A stretch of DNA of 39,773 bases from contig CACYKX010000019.1 of NCBI GenBank assembly GCA_902775075.1, forward strand, positions 1 to 39,773. The letters run 5' to 3'. The notes under the pieces are model-generated. The model ran no database searches. It saw only the letters and a program-made list of their open reading frames with translations, and was not told the origin of the DNA. The stretch comes from an uncultured Prevotellaceae bacterium (lineage in GTDB: Bacteria; Bacteroidota; Bacteroidia; Bacteroidales; Bacteroidaceae). Shown in pieces: positions 1 to 8,362 of this stretch; position 1 is the stretch's first letter, and each line of letters starts with the position of its first letter. Made by a program: the position numbers and the translations under genes.

Positions 1-62
1 ACATAGTTGGCGTCCAATGCTTTTACCATCCTATCAAATATCCCGTGATTATCGTTATTCAT
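1..62 (-). CDS. 5' end of an unidentified gene, cut by the window edge
   Basis: An ATG at 62-60 on the minus strand opens a frame that runs without a stop to base 1, giving about 20 codons beginning MNNDNHGIFDRMVKALDA. It starts 10 bp after the stop of the upstream cupin gene, so it is probably the next gene of the polysaccharide operon. Twenty residues are too few to assign a family. The initiating sugar-phosphate transferase expected for a Wzx/Wzy pathway is not found elsewhere in the window and could lie here or further on, but nothing in these residues shows it. Confidence 0.5.
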   Translation of the reverse strand, partial: MNNDNHGIFDRMVKALDANY

Positions 63-72
63 ATCGTTGTTT

Positions 73-477
73 TTAGCCCTTAACCGTTAATATCCCTTCC
101 ACCTCATGTGGCACAAACGGCCCTTCCTTGCATTCAAAGAATACACTTCCGGGCTCCAAGCTTTCTACATTATGCCAAACTCCCTTGGGTATATCCACCC
201 CATAGAGTCCTTCCTCTGGGCAGAGCACAACGCTCTCTATCACTGTACCATCATCATTATAGGTATTCACTCTAACTCTACCACGAAGTAGCACAAACGA
301 CTCGTCTTTCGTCGGATGACGATGTATCTCAACCTTAGTTCCCGGCTCCACAGCATTTAGAAAGCGATGACACTTATCATCTAACGACTGATGGAAGTTA
401 TAGTTCATCCTCAGCCTTGGTGAATCCTTCGCCTCAGAAGATACTTTATCTAACAATGTGGTATCAATTATCTTCAT
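73..477 (-). CDS. wbuC: WbuC-family cupin-fold metalloprotein
   Basis: A 134-residue single-domain protein. A cupin core at about residues 45-105 carries the metal-binding pattern H52-x-H54 followed by E59, with a later H102 in a PKGVWHN segment. Length and pattern fit the WbuC family (DUF6016-type), small cupins repeatedly found at the ends of O-antigen and capsule clusters. Their exact reaction is not settled; a sugar-modifying or isomerising role is usually supposed. It lies 7 bp downstream of the NTP_transf_5 gene and 10 bp upstream of the next partial gene, so it is in the operon. The family call is fairly sure and the substrate is unknown. Confidence 0.75.
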   Translation of the reverse strand: MKIIDTTLLDKVSSEAKDSPRLRMNYNFHQSLDDKCHRFLNAVEPGTKVEIHRHPTKDESFVLLRGRVRVNTYNDDGTVIESVVLCPEEGLYGVDIPKGVWHNVESLEPGSVFFECKEGPFVPHEVEGILTVKG

Positions 478-484
478 CCGATTC

Positions 485-1585
485 CTATTTTACCTTACCA
501 AGCACATATGTTACATAAAACTTTGGTGCATCCAGAGGAAACACAGGCACCAAAGAAGCAAAATCCTTCAGACGTCTCCATGCAGCCACGATTTTGTATG
601 TCATGCCAGAATATCTTGTCCTATAACTCAAATCTTTATTATGACCAAAGTTGCCACTTTCCAACACTAACTCCATGATCCTGTCTGCCTTCTTATCAAA
701 CCGTGAATCATGAATTGTTAATTCTGAATCCAAATCTGGCATGCCAAGATACCTGCTTGCCAGATTGTAGAATGCTTTCCATTCACTCATCAGCCCCATG
801 GCCTTAATCCGTGATTTCAGAAGTTCGTAGTTCAGCGAATCCCTATAGCTATAGAGTAGCCTGCACCAATCACATATTTGCCTCAATCCTACTCCTTCGA
901 TAAAGAAGTGATGCAGGAAGTGCGTGAATACCAATATCACATCATTGTCAGGGGGCGGCAAGAAGACCTGTGTGCCATTACAATCCCATGATTTTACATT
1001 ACCCCTACAAAACAAATCGTTCAGGATGTCGTTAATACCATTCTCTACGCGCATAGACAATGAAAAAGGCATCTTTCCATGCAGTTCTACATCAAATCCA
1101 TTAATTATCAATGCCTGATGCTTTGTTGTTGTATTTTCATTTGCCACCTCATCAGCAATCGGTATTAACGTGCTTTTTGCCTTATTATAATTGTCGTTAC
1201 TCAACAACAGGTCAATATCTCCGGAGCATCTCCAAAAAGGTTTCTCGTAACACTGAGCAACCCCCTGCCCTTTTACAAGAATTGCATAGACATCAGATTC
1301 CCTCAGATTTTCTATTAGCTCAGCGATATAGGTATTCATCTCCTTATTACGCTGCTCTATCATCTGCACCTCCCCTATCCACTGCAGCAACAACATTTGA
1401 GGTGGTTTCACGTCTGAATGCTCTAATCCTGCAAGAATAAGACCAAGAACAGATTGTTCAGTAGCAAGACGATAAACTTCCTCCCAGTCCGTAGTTCCGT
1501 CAATCCGCATATCCGGATTTCCGTCTCCCCACAACCCTGCTTGTAACAAAGCCAAGAACGCCTGTATGTTATGATCTTTGATCAT
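485..1585 (-). CDS. NTP_transf_5-type nucleotidyltransferase family protein
   Basis: A 366-residue protein. The centre has a nucleotidyltransferase-like signature: a GDIDLLL segment at residues 122-128 supplies the paired acidic residues, and a third acidic residue lies in VELHGKM (E167). Upstream is an all-helical segment, and downstream come His-rich helices (FTHFLHHFF). This matches the 'uncharacterised nucleotidyltransferase' family PF14907, which occurs in capsule, exopolysaccharide and lasso-peptide-like clusters and has no agreed reaction. It sits between the ATP-grasp gene and the cupin, which suggests a late modification step. Function beyond the fold is inference. Confidence 0.65.
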   Translation of the reverse strand: MIKDHNIQAFLALLQAGLWGDGNPDMRIDGTTDWEEVYRLATEQSVLGLILAGLEHSDVKPPQMLLLQWIGEVQMIEQRNKEMNTYIAELIENLRESDVYAILVKGQGVAQCYEKPFWRCSGDIDLLLSNDNYNKAKSTLIPIADEVANENTTTKHQALIINGFDVELHGKMPFSLSMRVENGINDILNDLFCRGNVKSWDCNGTQVFLPPPDNDVILVFTHFLHHFFIEGVGLRQICDWCRLLYSYRDSLNYELLKSRIKAMGLMSEWKAFYNLASRYLGMPDLDSELTIHDSRFDKKADRIMELVLESGNFGHNKDLSYRTRYSGMTYKIVAAWRRLKDFASLVPVFPLDAPKFYVTYVLGKVK

Positions 1586-1629
1586 TCCCTATTTTCCAAT
1601 ACTATTGGTTTATAAGCTTAATGTCAAGA

Positions 1630-1701
1630 TTAAGGTTTCACTATCTCCAGATACAACTCATTGTGGGGTAATTCCTTCACCACCTTCACGTTGCTGCCTG
1701 C
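1630..1701 (-). other. Possible leftover 3' coding fragment in the spacer
   Basis: Directly after the stop of the ATP-grasp gene, in the same frame, the minus strand reads 23 sense codons (GSNVKVVKELPHNELYLEIV and a few more) before a TAA at 1632-1630. The composition looks protein-like, yet there is no start codon. It may be the tail of a lost gene, or an ancestral C-terminal extension cut off by the present stop. The rest of the 116-bp spacer shows nothing. Confidence 0.25.
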
Positions 1702-2826
1702 TTAAGGATTAAGCTTCCCATTTTTAATAAGTTTGCTGAAATAATAGAAAAATTCTCCAATAATAGCTTTTTTGTCATCCTTGAAGTAGTCGTCAAAAGC
1801 ATCAAAACCAGAAAAAGTGAAAACTTGTTTCAACTCTTTCGGATTCCACTTTAAAGACAAGCATCGTCCTACCAACGTAATAACGTCCCCAAGAATCCAT
1901 TTCGTTTTCGTTCCAATCTTTATATTTATTTGTTCTTCATATTTTCCGTGAATAGCCAGATTATATAATATCCAAGGAATATCAAATCCCGCACAGATTG
2001 GTGTTGCTAACCCTCCAGTAAATCGAGCATTAGTTTCAATATACGCTATTTTATTATTCACTGGATCATATCTAAAGTCCATTCCACAGACGCCCTTAAA
2101 ATCTACAGCATCTAACAACTTTCTCGCCTCTGCTTCTAATTGTGGCATATCAACGATCTCGCGTTGGGTTGTGGTTCCGCCGCCATCTGTTTTAGTAACC
2201 AAGGCATGATAAACAGAAGTCTTAACAAATCCTGGCCATCTAACACAATCTACACTATAGTCTGTTCCACCTATCCATTCCTCAATAAGCGTTTCTTCTC
2301 CCTTATGTGACTCTATTAGTTTTCTCAGTTCTTCTTCACTTTTGGGAAAGAAGACACCTTTGGCAGAATTACCGATTACAGTTTTAAAAACGACTGGATA
2401 CTTTTTAATATCTTCCACCGAATGATAGATTTCTGGTATGGGAACTCCTGCTTTATGTGCCAAAATTGACGACTCTGCTTTATTGGCTAAAGTCAGCAAC
2501 AATTCATGGTCAACGTAAGGGATTATCAAATCTTGAGGGAATTCACTTCTGTGTCTCATGATAACTACGCTCTCATCATGAGTAGGCAACAGCATGGTTG
2601 GATGCAACTCATCAACTTTATTCTTCAAGTATGCGATAAACCTCTCCTCATCGTTAAACGGATCTGGATATACAAAACTCCCCGAACAATATTTTGACAT
2701 ACTGCAAATATTTCGCTTGGAAGTATCAGCCACCCATACTTTTAAACCATGAAGAGCTAAACTCCTCATTATATTATATCCCACACGATTCCAACAATAG
2801 GTTATTAAAACATCACATTGACTCAT
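1702..2826 (-). CDS. ATP-grasp domain ligase of the polysaccharide operon
   Basis: A 374-residue protein with the ATP-grasp order: an N-terminal Rossmann-like preATP-grasp part (residues 1-110), the first lysine/glycine-loop region (VVFKTVIGNSAKGVFF, about 144-159), EEWIGGTDYSVD (about 181-192), and the metal-binding strand YIETNARFTGG at 261-271. Enzymes of this type couple a carboxylate to an amine through an acyl phosphate. In a capsule locus this would suit amidation of a uronic acid or addition of an amino acid to a sugar. Substrates cannot be read from sequence. It follows the GT4 gene by about 95 bp, which hold no gene. Confidence 0.75.
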   Translation of the reverse strand: MSQCDVLITYCWNRVGYNIMRSLALHGLKVWVADTSKRNICSMSKYCSGSFVYPDPFNDEERFIAYLKNKVDELHPTMLLPTHDESVVIMRHRSEFPQDLIIPYVDHELLLTLANKAESSILAHKAGVPIPEIYHSVEDIKKYPVVFKTVIGNSAKGVFFPKSEEELRKLIESHKGEETLIEEWIGGTDYSVDCVRWPGFVKTSVYHALVTKTDGGGTTTQREIVDMPQLEAEARKLLDAVDFKGVCGMDFRYDPVNNKIAYIETNARFTGGLATPICAGFDIPWILYNLAIHGKYEEQINIKIGTKTKWILGDVITLVGRCLSLKWNPKELKQVFTFSGFDAFDDYFKDDKKAIIGEFFYYFSKLIKNGKLNP

Positions 2827-2920
2827 TTCGCAATAACAATTCTATTAATTTTTTTCGTTTCCATATAAGCCTCTGGAGAGCAATTGTCTAATGACAAAAA
2901 AGGGTTGCATACTTGTCAAC

Positions 2921-4069
2921 TTAGTCTTCGATTCCCACCAGAGATTTCAACTCTTCATAATAAGCTCTTCTCACATCTTCGCTAGAATAGCGAGAAAGAA
3001 CATAGTTTCTACATCCTTTAGCCATCTCTGCAATATGTTCACGATGCTTCACCCATTCTTTCATCTTATGGTATAGTGCATCAGTGTTTCTTGGTTCTAC
3101 CAATTCTCCATTTACTCCCTCTGTCACTACGTCATTACATCCTATAATATCACTTGCAATACATGGAACATCCATAGCATTTGCTTCCAACAACACCATA
3201 CCTACCCCCTCACGATAGGAAGGCAAGACAAAAGCATCGCTGGCGGCAAGATAAGGACGGACGTCATTCTGACGCCCAACAGCATATATATATTTGTTTT
3301 TAGAAATCAAAATTTGTGTACTCTCATCTATCGGGTCTAAATCATTCTCCTTGGGACCAACTAGCAAGAGATGCACATGATATTCCTGCGATAGTCTATC
3401 AAATGCAGAAACAAGTTCATTGATACCCTTATCTTTTACAACACGCCCCACAAAACAGAAAACAAAATCATTTTGGTGAATTCCCAATTCTGCTCTTTTA
3501 TCAGGTGTATCATATAACGCTTTACGTGAAAAGTAATTCACATCAATACCACCTGCTGTACCATAGCCCACAACTTTTCCCTTACTCTCTTTACAAAGGC
3601 CATCTTTTATCAACTGCTTTCTGACACCTTCACTCACACAGAATACTTGTGTTGCGCAGAAGCATGAAAGTTTCTCCATAAACATGAGAATCCGTCTAAG
3701 GTTGCCTGTTGTTGTCTGATAACGAAGTCCGTGACACATATATATACGTACTGGCCTTTGAGTCAGCCAAGCTGCTACCATCGAAAGCATGGATGCTTTA
3801 GGCGTGTTGCCATGCACGATGTGAGGACGTTCTTTAATAAACAGCCAAATGAAGCGTAATAGGCAACACGCATCAGAGACAAGAGATATCTCCCTATGCA
3901 TCGGCATATAACTATAGCGAATTCCTTCTGTTTGTGCGAAATCAATTAATTTTTCTTTTTCAGAAGAAATTGCACAAACATCAAAAACCTCATTCCACAA
4001 CTTCGTTTGTCCCTTGAAAAAGGGTAATGTACGAGCTGCGGTGGTTGTTATAAACAATTTTGGTTTCAT
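2921..4069 (-). CDS. Family 4 glycosyltransferase
   Basis: A 382-residue GT-B protein. The N-terminal half has the GT4-type acceptor-side region (HGNTPKASML, MCHGLRYQTT), and the C-terminal half has FCFVGRVVKDKGINELVSAF (about 204-223) and the donor-binding EGVGMVLLEAN motif at 287-297. It resembles the WcaL/Cps GT4 enzymes that add sugars to the undecaprenyl-linked repeat unit at the cytoplasmic face. Its ATG follows the stop of the acetyltransferase gene directly, so the two are probably translated together. Donor and linkage are unknown. Confidence 0.85.
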   Translation of the reverse strand: MKPKLFITTTAARTLPFFKGQTKLWNEVFDVCAISSEKEKLIDFAQTEGIRYSYMPMHREISLVSDACCLLRFIWLFIKERPHIVHGNTPKASMLSMVAAWLTQRPVRIYMCHGLRYQTTTGNLRRILMFMEKLSCFCATQVFCVSEGVRKQLIKDGLCKESKGKVVGYGTAGGIDVNYFSRKALYDTPDKRAELGIHQNDFVFCFVGRVVKDKGINELVSAFDRLSQEYHVHLLLVGPKENDLDPIDESTQILISKNKYIYAVGRQNDVRPYLAASDAFVLPSYREGVGMVLLEANAMDVPCIASDIIGCNDVVTEGVNGELVEPRNTDALYHKMKEWVKHREHIAEMAKGCRNYVLSRYSSEDVRRAYYEELKSLVGIED

Positions 4070-4582
4070 CTAAAACTCATTCTTCTCTTCAAGAATTATC
4101 CTTGGTTTCTGCATCACACAGGTGCTATGGTCGGGCATATTCTCTACAACCACTGCATTAGCACCAACATGACAATAATTTCCTATTTTCACATTTGGCA
4201 AGACCTTTGCGCCTGCGCCCAACTCTGTTCTATCACCTATAACCACATTACCACCTGCAATAGTCACCTGATGATAAATGATACACCCCGCTCCAACTTT
4301 TGCGTCATGTCCAACAATGATTCCATGAGGTCCATGAGGTAAGTATGGTGGTGTCGCGAACTGAGCACCATATCCCAGTCCAGTTCCAAAAGAACAATGT
4401 AGTTTTGCATCTTTACGTTTTATATAGAAGAGGTAATACAATTTTATAAGTAATGAAGTTTTTGAATGAGGGTCTATCACAATAGCACGTCTTCGCCAAT
4501 ATTTTTCATGGTTATATCCTTTGATTATGGAAAGGAAAAACCTAGATAAAGATGGGAGATTTTTGCCCCCCCCCAGTGGCAT
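4070..4582 (-). CDS. Serine-acetyltransferase-like O-acetyltransferase with a G9 tract at its start
   Basis: From the ATG at 4582 this encodes about 170 residues. The left-handed beta-helix (hexapeptide repeat) region starts near residue 85 (HGPHGIIVGHDAKVGAG) and contains the catalytic-type His in CIIYHQVTIAGG. It is typical of CysE-like O-acetyltransferases in capsule clusters. The start is uncertain. A better placed ATG lies at 4604-4602, one base after the stop of the preceding gene (TAA-C-ATG), and gives MKRMKFFDATGGG. It enters this frame only if the run of nine G at 4574-4566 loses one base (or gains two). With G9 it stops after 20 codons. The gene as read may therefore be in an 'off' or weakly translated state. 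Confidence 0.75.
   Translation of the reverse strand: MPLGGGKNLPSLSRFFLSIIKGYNHEKYWRRRAIVIDPHSKTSLLIKLYYLFYIKRKDAKLHCSFGTGLGYGAQFATPPYLPHGPHGIIVGHDAKVGAGCIIYHQVTIAGGNVVIGDRTELGAGAKVLPNVKIGNYCHVGANAVVVENMPDHSTCVMQKPRIILEEKNEF
4566..4574 (-). repeat. G9 homopolymer at the 5' end of the acetyltransferase gene
   Basis: Nine C on the plus strand are nine G on the coding strand. The tract lies between the well placed ATG at 4604 and the conserved body of the gene, so a change of one base switches the reading frame. Such tracts mutate by slipped-strand mispairing. Confidence 0.8.
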
Positions 4583-4605
4583 CAAAGAATTTCATTCGTT
4601 TCATG

Positions 4606-5199
4606 TTATCTACATTTCCTTATAAACTTTGCGGGATTCCCTGCCCATATTTCACCTGCGGGAATATCTTTTGTAACAATTGAGCCTGCACCAACCACAG
4701 CCTCATCTCCTATTGTCACACCTTTCAATATGGTAACATTCGCTCCAATAAACACACGCTTTCCAATTGTAACAGGTGACGCTGGTATATCTGTATTCCC
4801 GTTTAAACGATAATCGGGGTTTACAGAATGAAAGTCCGTATCATATATTTTACAACCTGCTCCGATACATGTTTCTTCTCCTATAGTGATACCTATCTGA
4901 GAAAAAACTAAGCAATTAGACATTCCAACACGGTTCCCGACCTCTATATGTCCATGTTGCCCTGCAAATAAGACAGTTTTACCAACTCCTCCAACAGGAT
5001 TAGCTTCCACACACGAATTGATGCTCACATGAGTTCCTAATATAATACCATTCTTGCCTGCATAATTACGATATAAAATTTTACCACACGACATAAAACC
5101 ATTGCCATATTCCACTTGGCCGAGAGCCATACAGCATTGATTCCATAACGTAGAAAGAATCGAATTCAGTTTCCTATGTATGCGATAATAAATAATCAT
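4606..5199 (-). CDS. Hexapeptide-repeat acyltransferase (WbbJ/NodL-like)
   Basis: A 197-residue protein. Most of it (from about residue 50) is imperfect hexapeptide repeats of the left-handed beta-helix type (TIGEETCIGAGCKIYDTDFH, TIGKRVFIGANVTILKGVTI). The DTDFHS segment carries the catalytic histidine of the xenobiotic/maltose acetyltransferase group, and the end IWAGNPAKFIRK is standard for the family. It should O-acetylate a sugar of the repeat unit using acetyl-CoA. Its start overlaps the stop of the GT10 gene by four bases, which points to coupled translation. The acceptor is unknown. Confidence 0.85.
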   Translation of the reverse strand: MIIYYRIHRKLNSILSTLWNQCCMALGQVEYGNGFMSCGKILYRNYAGKNGIILGTHVSINSCVEANPVGGVGKTVLFAGQHGHIEVGNRVGMSNCLVFSQIGITIGEETCIGAGCKIYDTDFHSVNPDYRLNGNTDIPASPVTIGKRVFIGANVTILKGVTIGDEAVVGAGSIVTKDIPAGEIWAGNPAKFIRKCR

Positions 5200-6191
5200 T
5201 TTGTCCGCTTATAAGTTAGCATCGTTCCGGTTTTCAGCCGTACGATTTGGTTTAATATTTTTTTGTAATATTTATATATACGAGTCTCAAAAAACTCATG
5301 CCTTTTCAGCATCTTCTCAAAACTCTTTGCTGGTATTGAGTCAGGACGCCTTCTGGCCTTTTCAATATCCTGATCGATGATATGATAAAGGAAGTTTGCC
5401 AAGCCATTGTCTGTATCCAGACCATTCAATGGATTAGCATTTCTCATCTTTATATATAAATCATCGTTATTATCTATTTCCTTGACGCGCTCAACGACCT
5501 CGTCAAAGGAATTGTAGTCATGTGCATTGATAAATGACTCTGGGTTAAAGTCCTTTACTACACCAGGATCGCCCCAATATATGGGTACTGCTCCCGCAGC
5601 AAAGGCCTCCATCAATTTCTCTGTGCAATAACCGTCGTAACTAGTGTTTTCAAATGCTATGGCAAATTTGTACTCACTTTGAAACTTTTTCTTGTCTGCA
5701 ACAGCACCACCAATGTTGTTTCGGAAGCGACCTCCTGATGCAACAGTCTTGTACTGTGACAGCTTATCATAGAACACTGCACGAACATCATCTGCAAAAC
5801 AGTTTGACACCACAAAGCTGCAAAATCCCTTCTTTGCCTTCAAATCATCTTCTGTAAAAGCCGGTCTGTTCTTTAGCTGCTCATACTCGGATTTATATTG
5901 AAAGATATTATAAAGAGGCAGGCGAAGATATCTGTCACCAAAACTGAGGCGGTCAAATGCTAGTGCATAGTCGCATTCATTGAAATTCGGAGTATAGCAC
6001 TCTCCAGTAAAGAAAATGCGGATGCAATCGTATTTAAGATGTTCATAACCAAAACCCGAATAAAATAAGTAATCAGGATGATCACTCAATTCCACTTCAT
6101 AACGTTCACGCAATGCATCAAGAAAATCATTGCTTGTTGCATCGAAGCCGTCGAAGAAATCAACAAATTTTACCTTTATCTTTCTCTTCAT
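5196..6191 (-). CDS. GT10-family alpha-1,3/1,4-fucosyltransferase
   Basis: About 331 residues from the ATG at 6191; a GTG at 6203 would add four residues but overlap the upstream gene. The GT10 donor-site signature is clear at about residues 180-207 (FENTSYDGYCTEKLMEAF, then AAGAVPIYWGDP). This is the motif of bacterial alpha-1,3-fucosyltransferases of Bacteroides and Helicobacter, which use GDP-L-fucose. The C-terminus is basic and amphipathic (YKYYKKILNQIVRLKTG), as in members that bind the membrane. A GDP-L-fucose synthase gene at 38.2-39.1 kb supplies the matching donor pathway. The product would be a fucosylated polysaccharide, perhaps Lewis-like. Confidence 0.9.
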   Translation of the reverse strand: MKRKIKVKFVDFFDGFDATSNDFLDALRERYEVELSDHPDYLFYSGFGYEHLKYDCIRIFFTGECYTPNFNECDYALAFDRLSFGDRYLRLPLYNIFQYKSEYEQLKNRPAFTEDDLKAKKGFCSFVVSNCFADDVRAVFYDKLSQYKTVASGGRFRNNIGGAVADKKKFQSEYKFAIAFENTSYDGYCTEKLMEAFAAGAVPIYWGDPGVVKDFNPESFINAHDYNSFDEVVERVKEIDNNDDLYIKMRNANPLNGLDTDNGLANFLYHIIDQDIEKARRRPDSIPAKSFEKMLKRHEFFETRIYKYYKKILNQIVRLKTGTMLTYKRTK

Positions 6192-6195
6192 CTTA

Positions 6196-7149
6196 CTAAC
6201 CACGTATTCTATTTACTAATTTAGACGTAAACAAAGGGACGAACTCAAAAGCCTTGAACAAACACTTATACTTATCTTTGATATAAGGTGAATGTTTCAA
6301 CTCCTTCCAATTCTCATTGAACCTTGTTTTTACCTCCAGTCTCTCTTCTTCACTCAGCTTACTATGGCCGTATGTAAGTAGCAACGATTTGCATAACTGC
6401 AAACGGGAACAATGTTCCAAGTCTTTCTCGCCAGTTCCTACAAAGAAACCTATACGTTCATTATATGCATTAATATATCTCAAATCAGGTTTTTTATTCA
6501 ATTTTCCCATAATGCTTGACGGATTGATGGTGTAATAATATAATGCCTGATTTGTAACTACAATAGTCTTTGCTCGATAATATAATTTCCATGCTGTCCA
6601 GTCATCTTCATTATATAGTCCTACAGGCATACGAATTCCATCAAACAGACTGGTTCTATACAACTTGCCACACATAATCACATTGGCCTTTTCTTTGATA
6701 AACACCTCATGATTATCTAAAGCATCAATACTTATAGAATCTTCTATTGGAGGAAATACACTTTCTGAACCTCTAACAAAACCACACTGCACCAAATCGG
6801 CATGATACTTCTGTTGTAAGTTCATTAGTGTTTCTAAATATTCTGGATGCCAGAAATCATCACTATCAAGGAAGGTTACAAATTCTCCTTTTGAGGGATA
6901 GTCAAGACCTGCATTGCGTGCACTTGAGAGACCTCCGTTCTCCTTATGAATTACCTTTATGCGGCTGTCTTTCGCAGCATATTCGTCACATATTTCACCG
7001 CATTTATCTGGTGAGCCATCATCTACGAGAATCATCTCCCAGTTTGTGTATGTTTGATTAATTACACTTTCTATACAGTTGCGAAGATATTGTTCAACTT
7101 TATAAACTGGAATGATAACAGAAACCATTTGCTGCTGTATTATCATCAT
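6196..7149 (-). CDS. GT2 family glycosyltransferase
   Basis: A 317-residue GT-A enzyme. The N-terminal domain has all the usual marks: VSVIIPVYKVEQYLRNCIES, the LVDDGSPD loop, ENGGLSSARNAGL, and the metal-binding FLDSDDFW segment near residue 95. The C-terminal 120 residues are helical and set acceptor specificity. It overlaps the start of the GT10 region and the end of the Wzy-like gene by a few bases. An internal ATG at codon 8 (MVSVIIPVYK) is an equally good start. It transfers one sugar of the repeat unit at the inner membrane; donor unknown. Confidence 0.9.
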   Translation of the reverse strand: MMIIQQQMVSVIIPVYKVEQYLRNCIESVINQTYTNWEMILVDDGSPDKCGEICDEYAAKDSRIKVIHKENGGLSSARNAGLDYPSKGEFVTFLDSDDFWHPEYLETLMNLQQKYHADLVQCGFVRGSESVFPPIEDSISIDALDNHEVFIKEKANVIMCGKLYRTSLFDGIRMPVGLYNEDDWTAWKLYYRAKTIVVTNQALYYYTINPSSIMGKLNKKPDLRYINAYNERIGFFVGTGEKDLEHCSRLQLCKSLLLTYGHSKLSEEERLEVKTRFNENWKELKHSPYIKDKYKCLFKAFEFVPLFTSKLVNRIRG

Positions 7150-8360
7150 TTTGTTTTATTTGTATTCGAATAAATTAAGTTCAATACCGACAACGACAAA
7201 GGCATCATTACCATCATCATCAACCAACTTTCGCTACCCCAATTTCCTTTTTGATATAGGAAAACGATTCCAACAAACAGGCTAAGGATAAAGAAAGTGT
7301 GCAGTGCATAAGAGGCAAACCAACGACACCCCATCTTATAAAAACTTACAAAAATCATAACAAATGGAATTCCCCCCAACAAACCTAATCCGCCAAGACG
7401 GTCGAGTAAGGAAGAATGACCACCGACAGAAGAGCTACCCCATATAGGACTGGAAAAGAAAGCGTTCAGCGAAATTTCATGAAGATTTTGACGAGAGGTT
7501 ATTGTACTACCTTGGAGTTCATCATGTATCATAGACTCCCTAAAATCATCAAGTTTCGGTTGAACCGCTGTGCCGTCAAAAAAAGGATAAATAGCATCAA
7601 CAACCCAAAGAAAGAAGCCTGCTTCATATAACACCCAGATTACCAATGCTAAGATACAGACTGTAGTATAATATGATGAACGGTGACCATTATAAGAAAA
7701 TGCAAACACAATGACTGCGATAGTAATTACCAAACTAGTCGTCACAAATGTAGAATATATCACATAACACAATATTATCAATGCAAAAAAAGATAACATT
7801 TTCTTAATTCCAGTTGACATTTTTACAGCAAAACAAGCTACTGGCACAAGAAGTGTGTAAGCATGCATCAAAGAATAGCTAGGAAGACCAACTACTCTCA
7901 TTGTTTCATCATGTTCAGCCAATGCAGCACGCAACGAACTGTAATACAACATCAAAGGAACTGCAACCACGAAAGATGCATAGAGAATAATATTTGACCA
8001 AATGAAATATTTTTTTGCTAATTCAAAATCTTTAAGGTAATCGAATATGGAGAAAATGCCTATGGCTGGTAAGATATATGCAAATTCAATAAATATCTTC
8101 TTGTTGTCAGCCACTGAACCTATTCCTATAGTCAAAGGTTTTCCTATAATTACATAGATTCCAAGCACTCCTGCATATATCCAAAACCATGTCATCATGT
8201 TATTCGAAAAAGCTTTAGGGTATAATGCGAACATTACAGCCACAGAGAGCATACTTGGCAGCCATACTGGAAGCCTTGTCATATCTCCAAACAAAGGGAA
8301 TATGAGATACAGCGTGTAAAACAATGCCGTATAAAGAAATATGGATTTGCGGGTTTTCAT
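7146..8360 (-). CDS. wzy: Wzy-like O-antigen/capsule polymerase (membrane protein)
   Basis: About 404 residues from the ATG at 8360; an upstream TTG at 8366 is a weaker start. Some 10-12 hydrophobic segments run through the protein (for example ILPAIGIFSIF, LALVIWVLYEAGFF, LSLFVGIVFLY). A long loop near residues 265-330 (DELQGSTITSRQNLHEIS and GGHSSLLDRLGG) resembles the periplasmic loop of Wzy/WaaL-type proteins. The family has little sequence conservation, so the call rests on topology, the loop and the location between glycosyltransferase genes. It would join repeat units on undecaprenyl pyrophosphate in the periplasm. Confidence 0.7.
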   Translation of the reverse strand: MKTRKSIFLYTALFYTLYLIFPLFGDMTRLPVWLPSMLSVAVMFALYPKAFSNNMMTWFWIYAGVLGIYVIIGKPLTIGIGSVADNKKIFIEFAYILPAIGIFSIFDYLKDFELAKKYFIWSNIILYASFVVAVPLMLYYSSLRAALAEHDETMRVVGLPSYSLMHAYTLLVPVACFAVKMSTGIKKMLSFFALIILCYVIYSTFVTTSLVITIAVIVFAFSYNGHRSSYYTTVCILALVIWVLYEAGFFLWVVDAIYPFFDGTAVQPKLDDFRESMIHDELQGSTITSRQNLHEISLNAFFSSPIWGSSSVGGHSSLLDRLGGLGLLGGIPFVMIFVSFYKMGCRWFASYALHTFFILSLFVGIVFLYQKGNWGSESWLMMMVMMPLSLSVLNLIYSNTNKTK

Positions 8361-8362
8361 TG

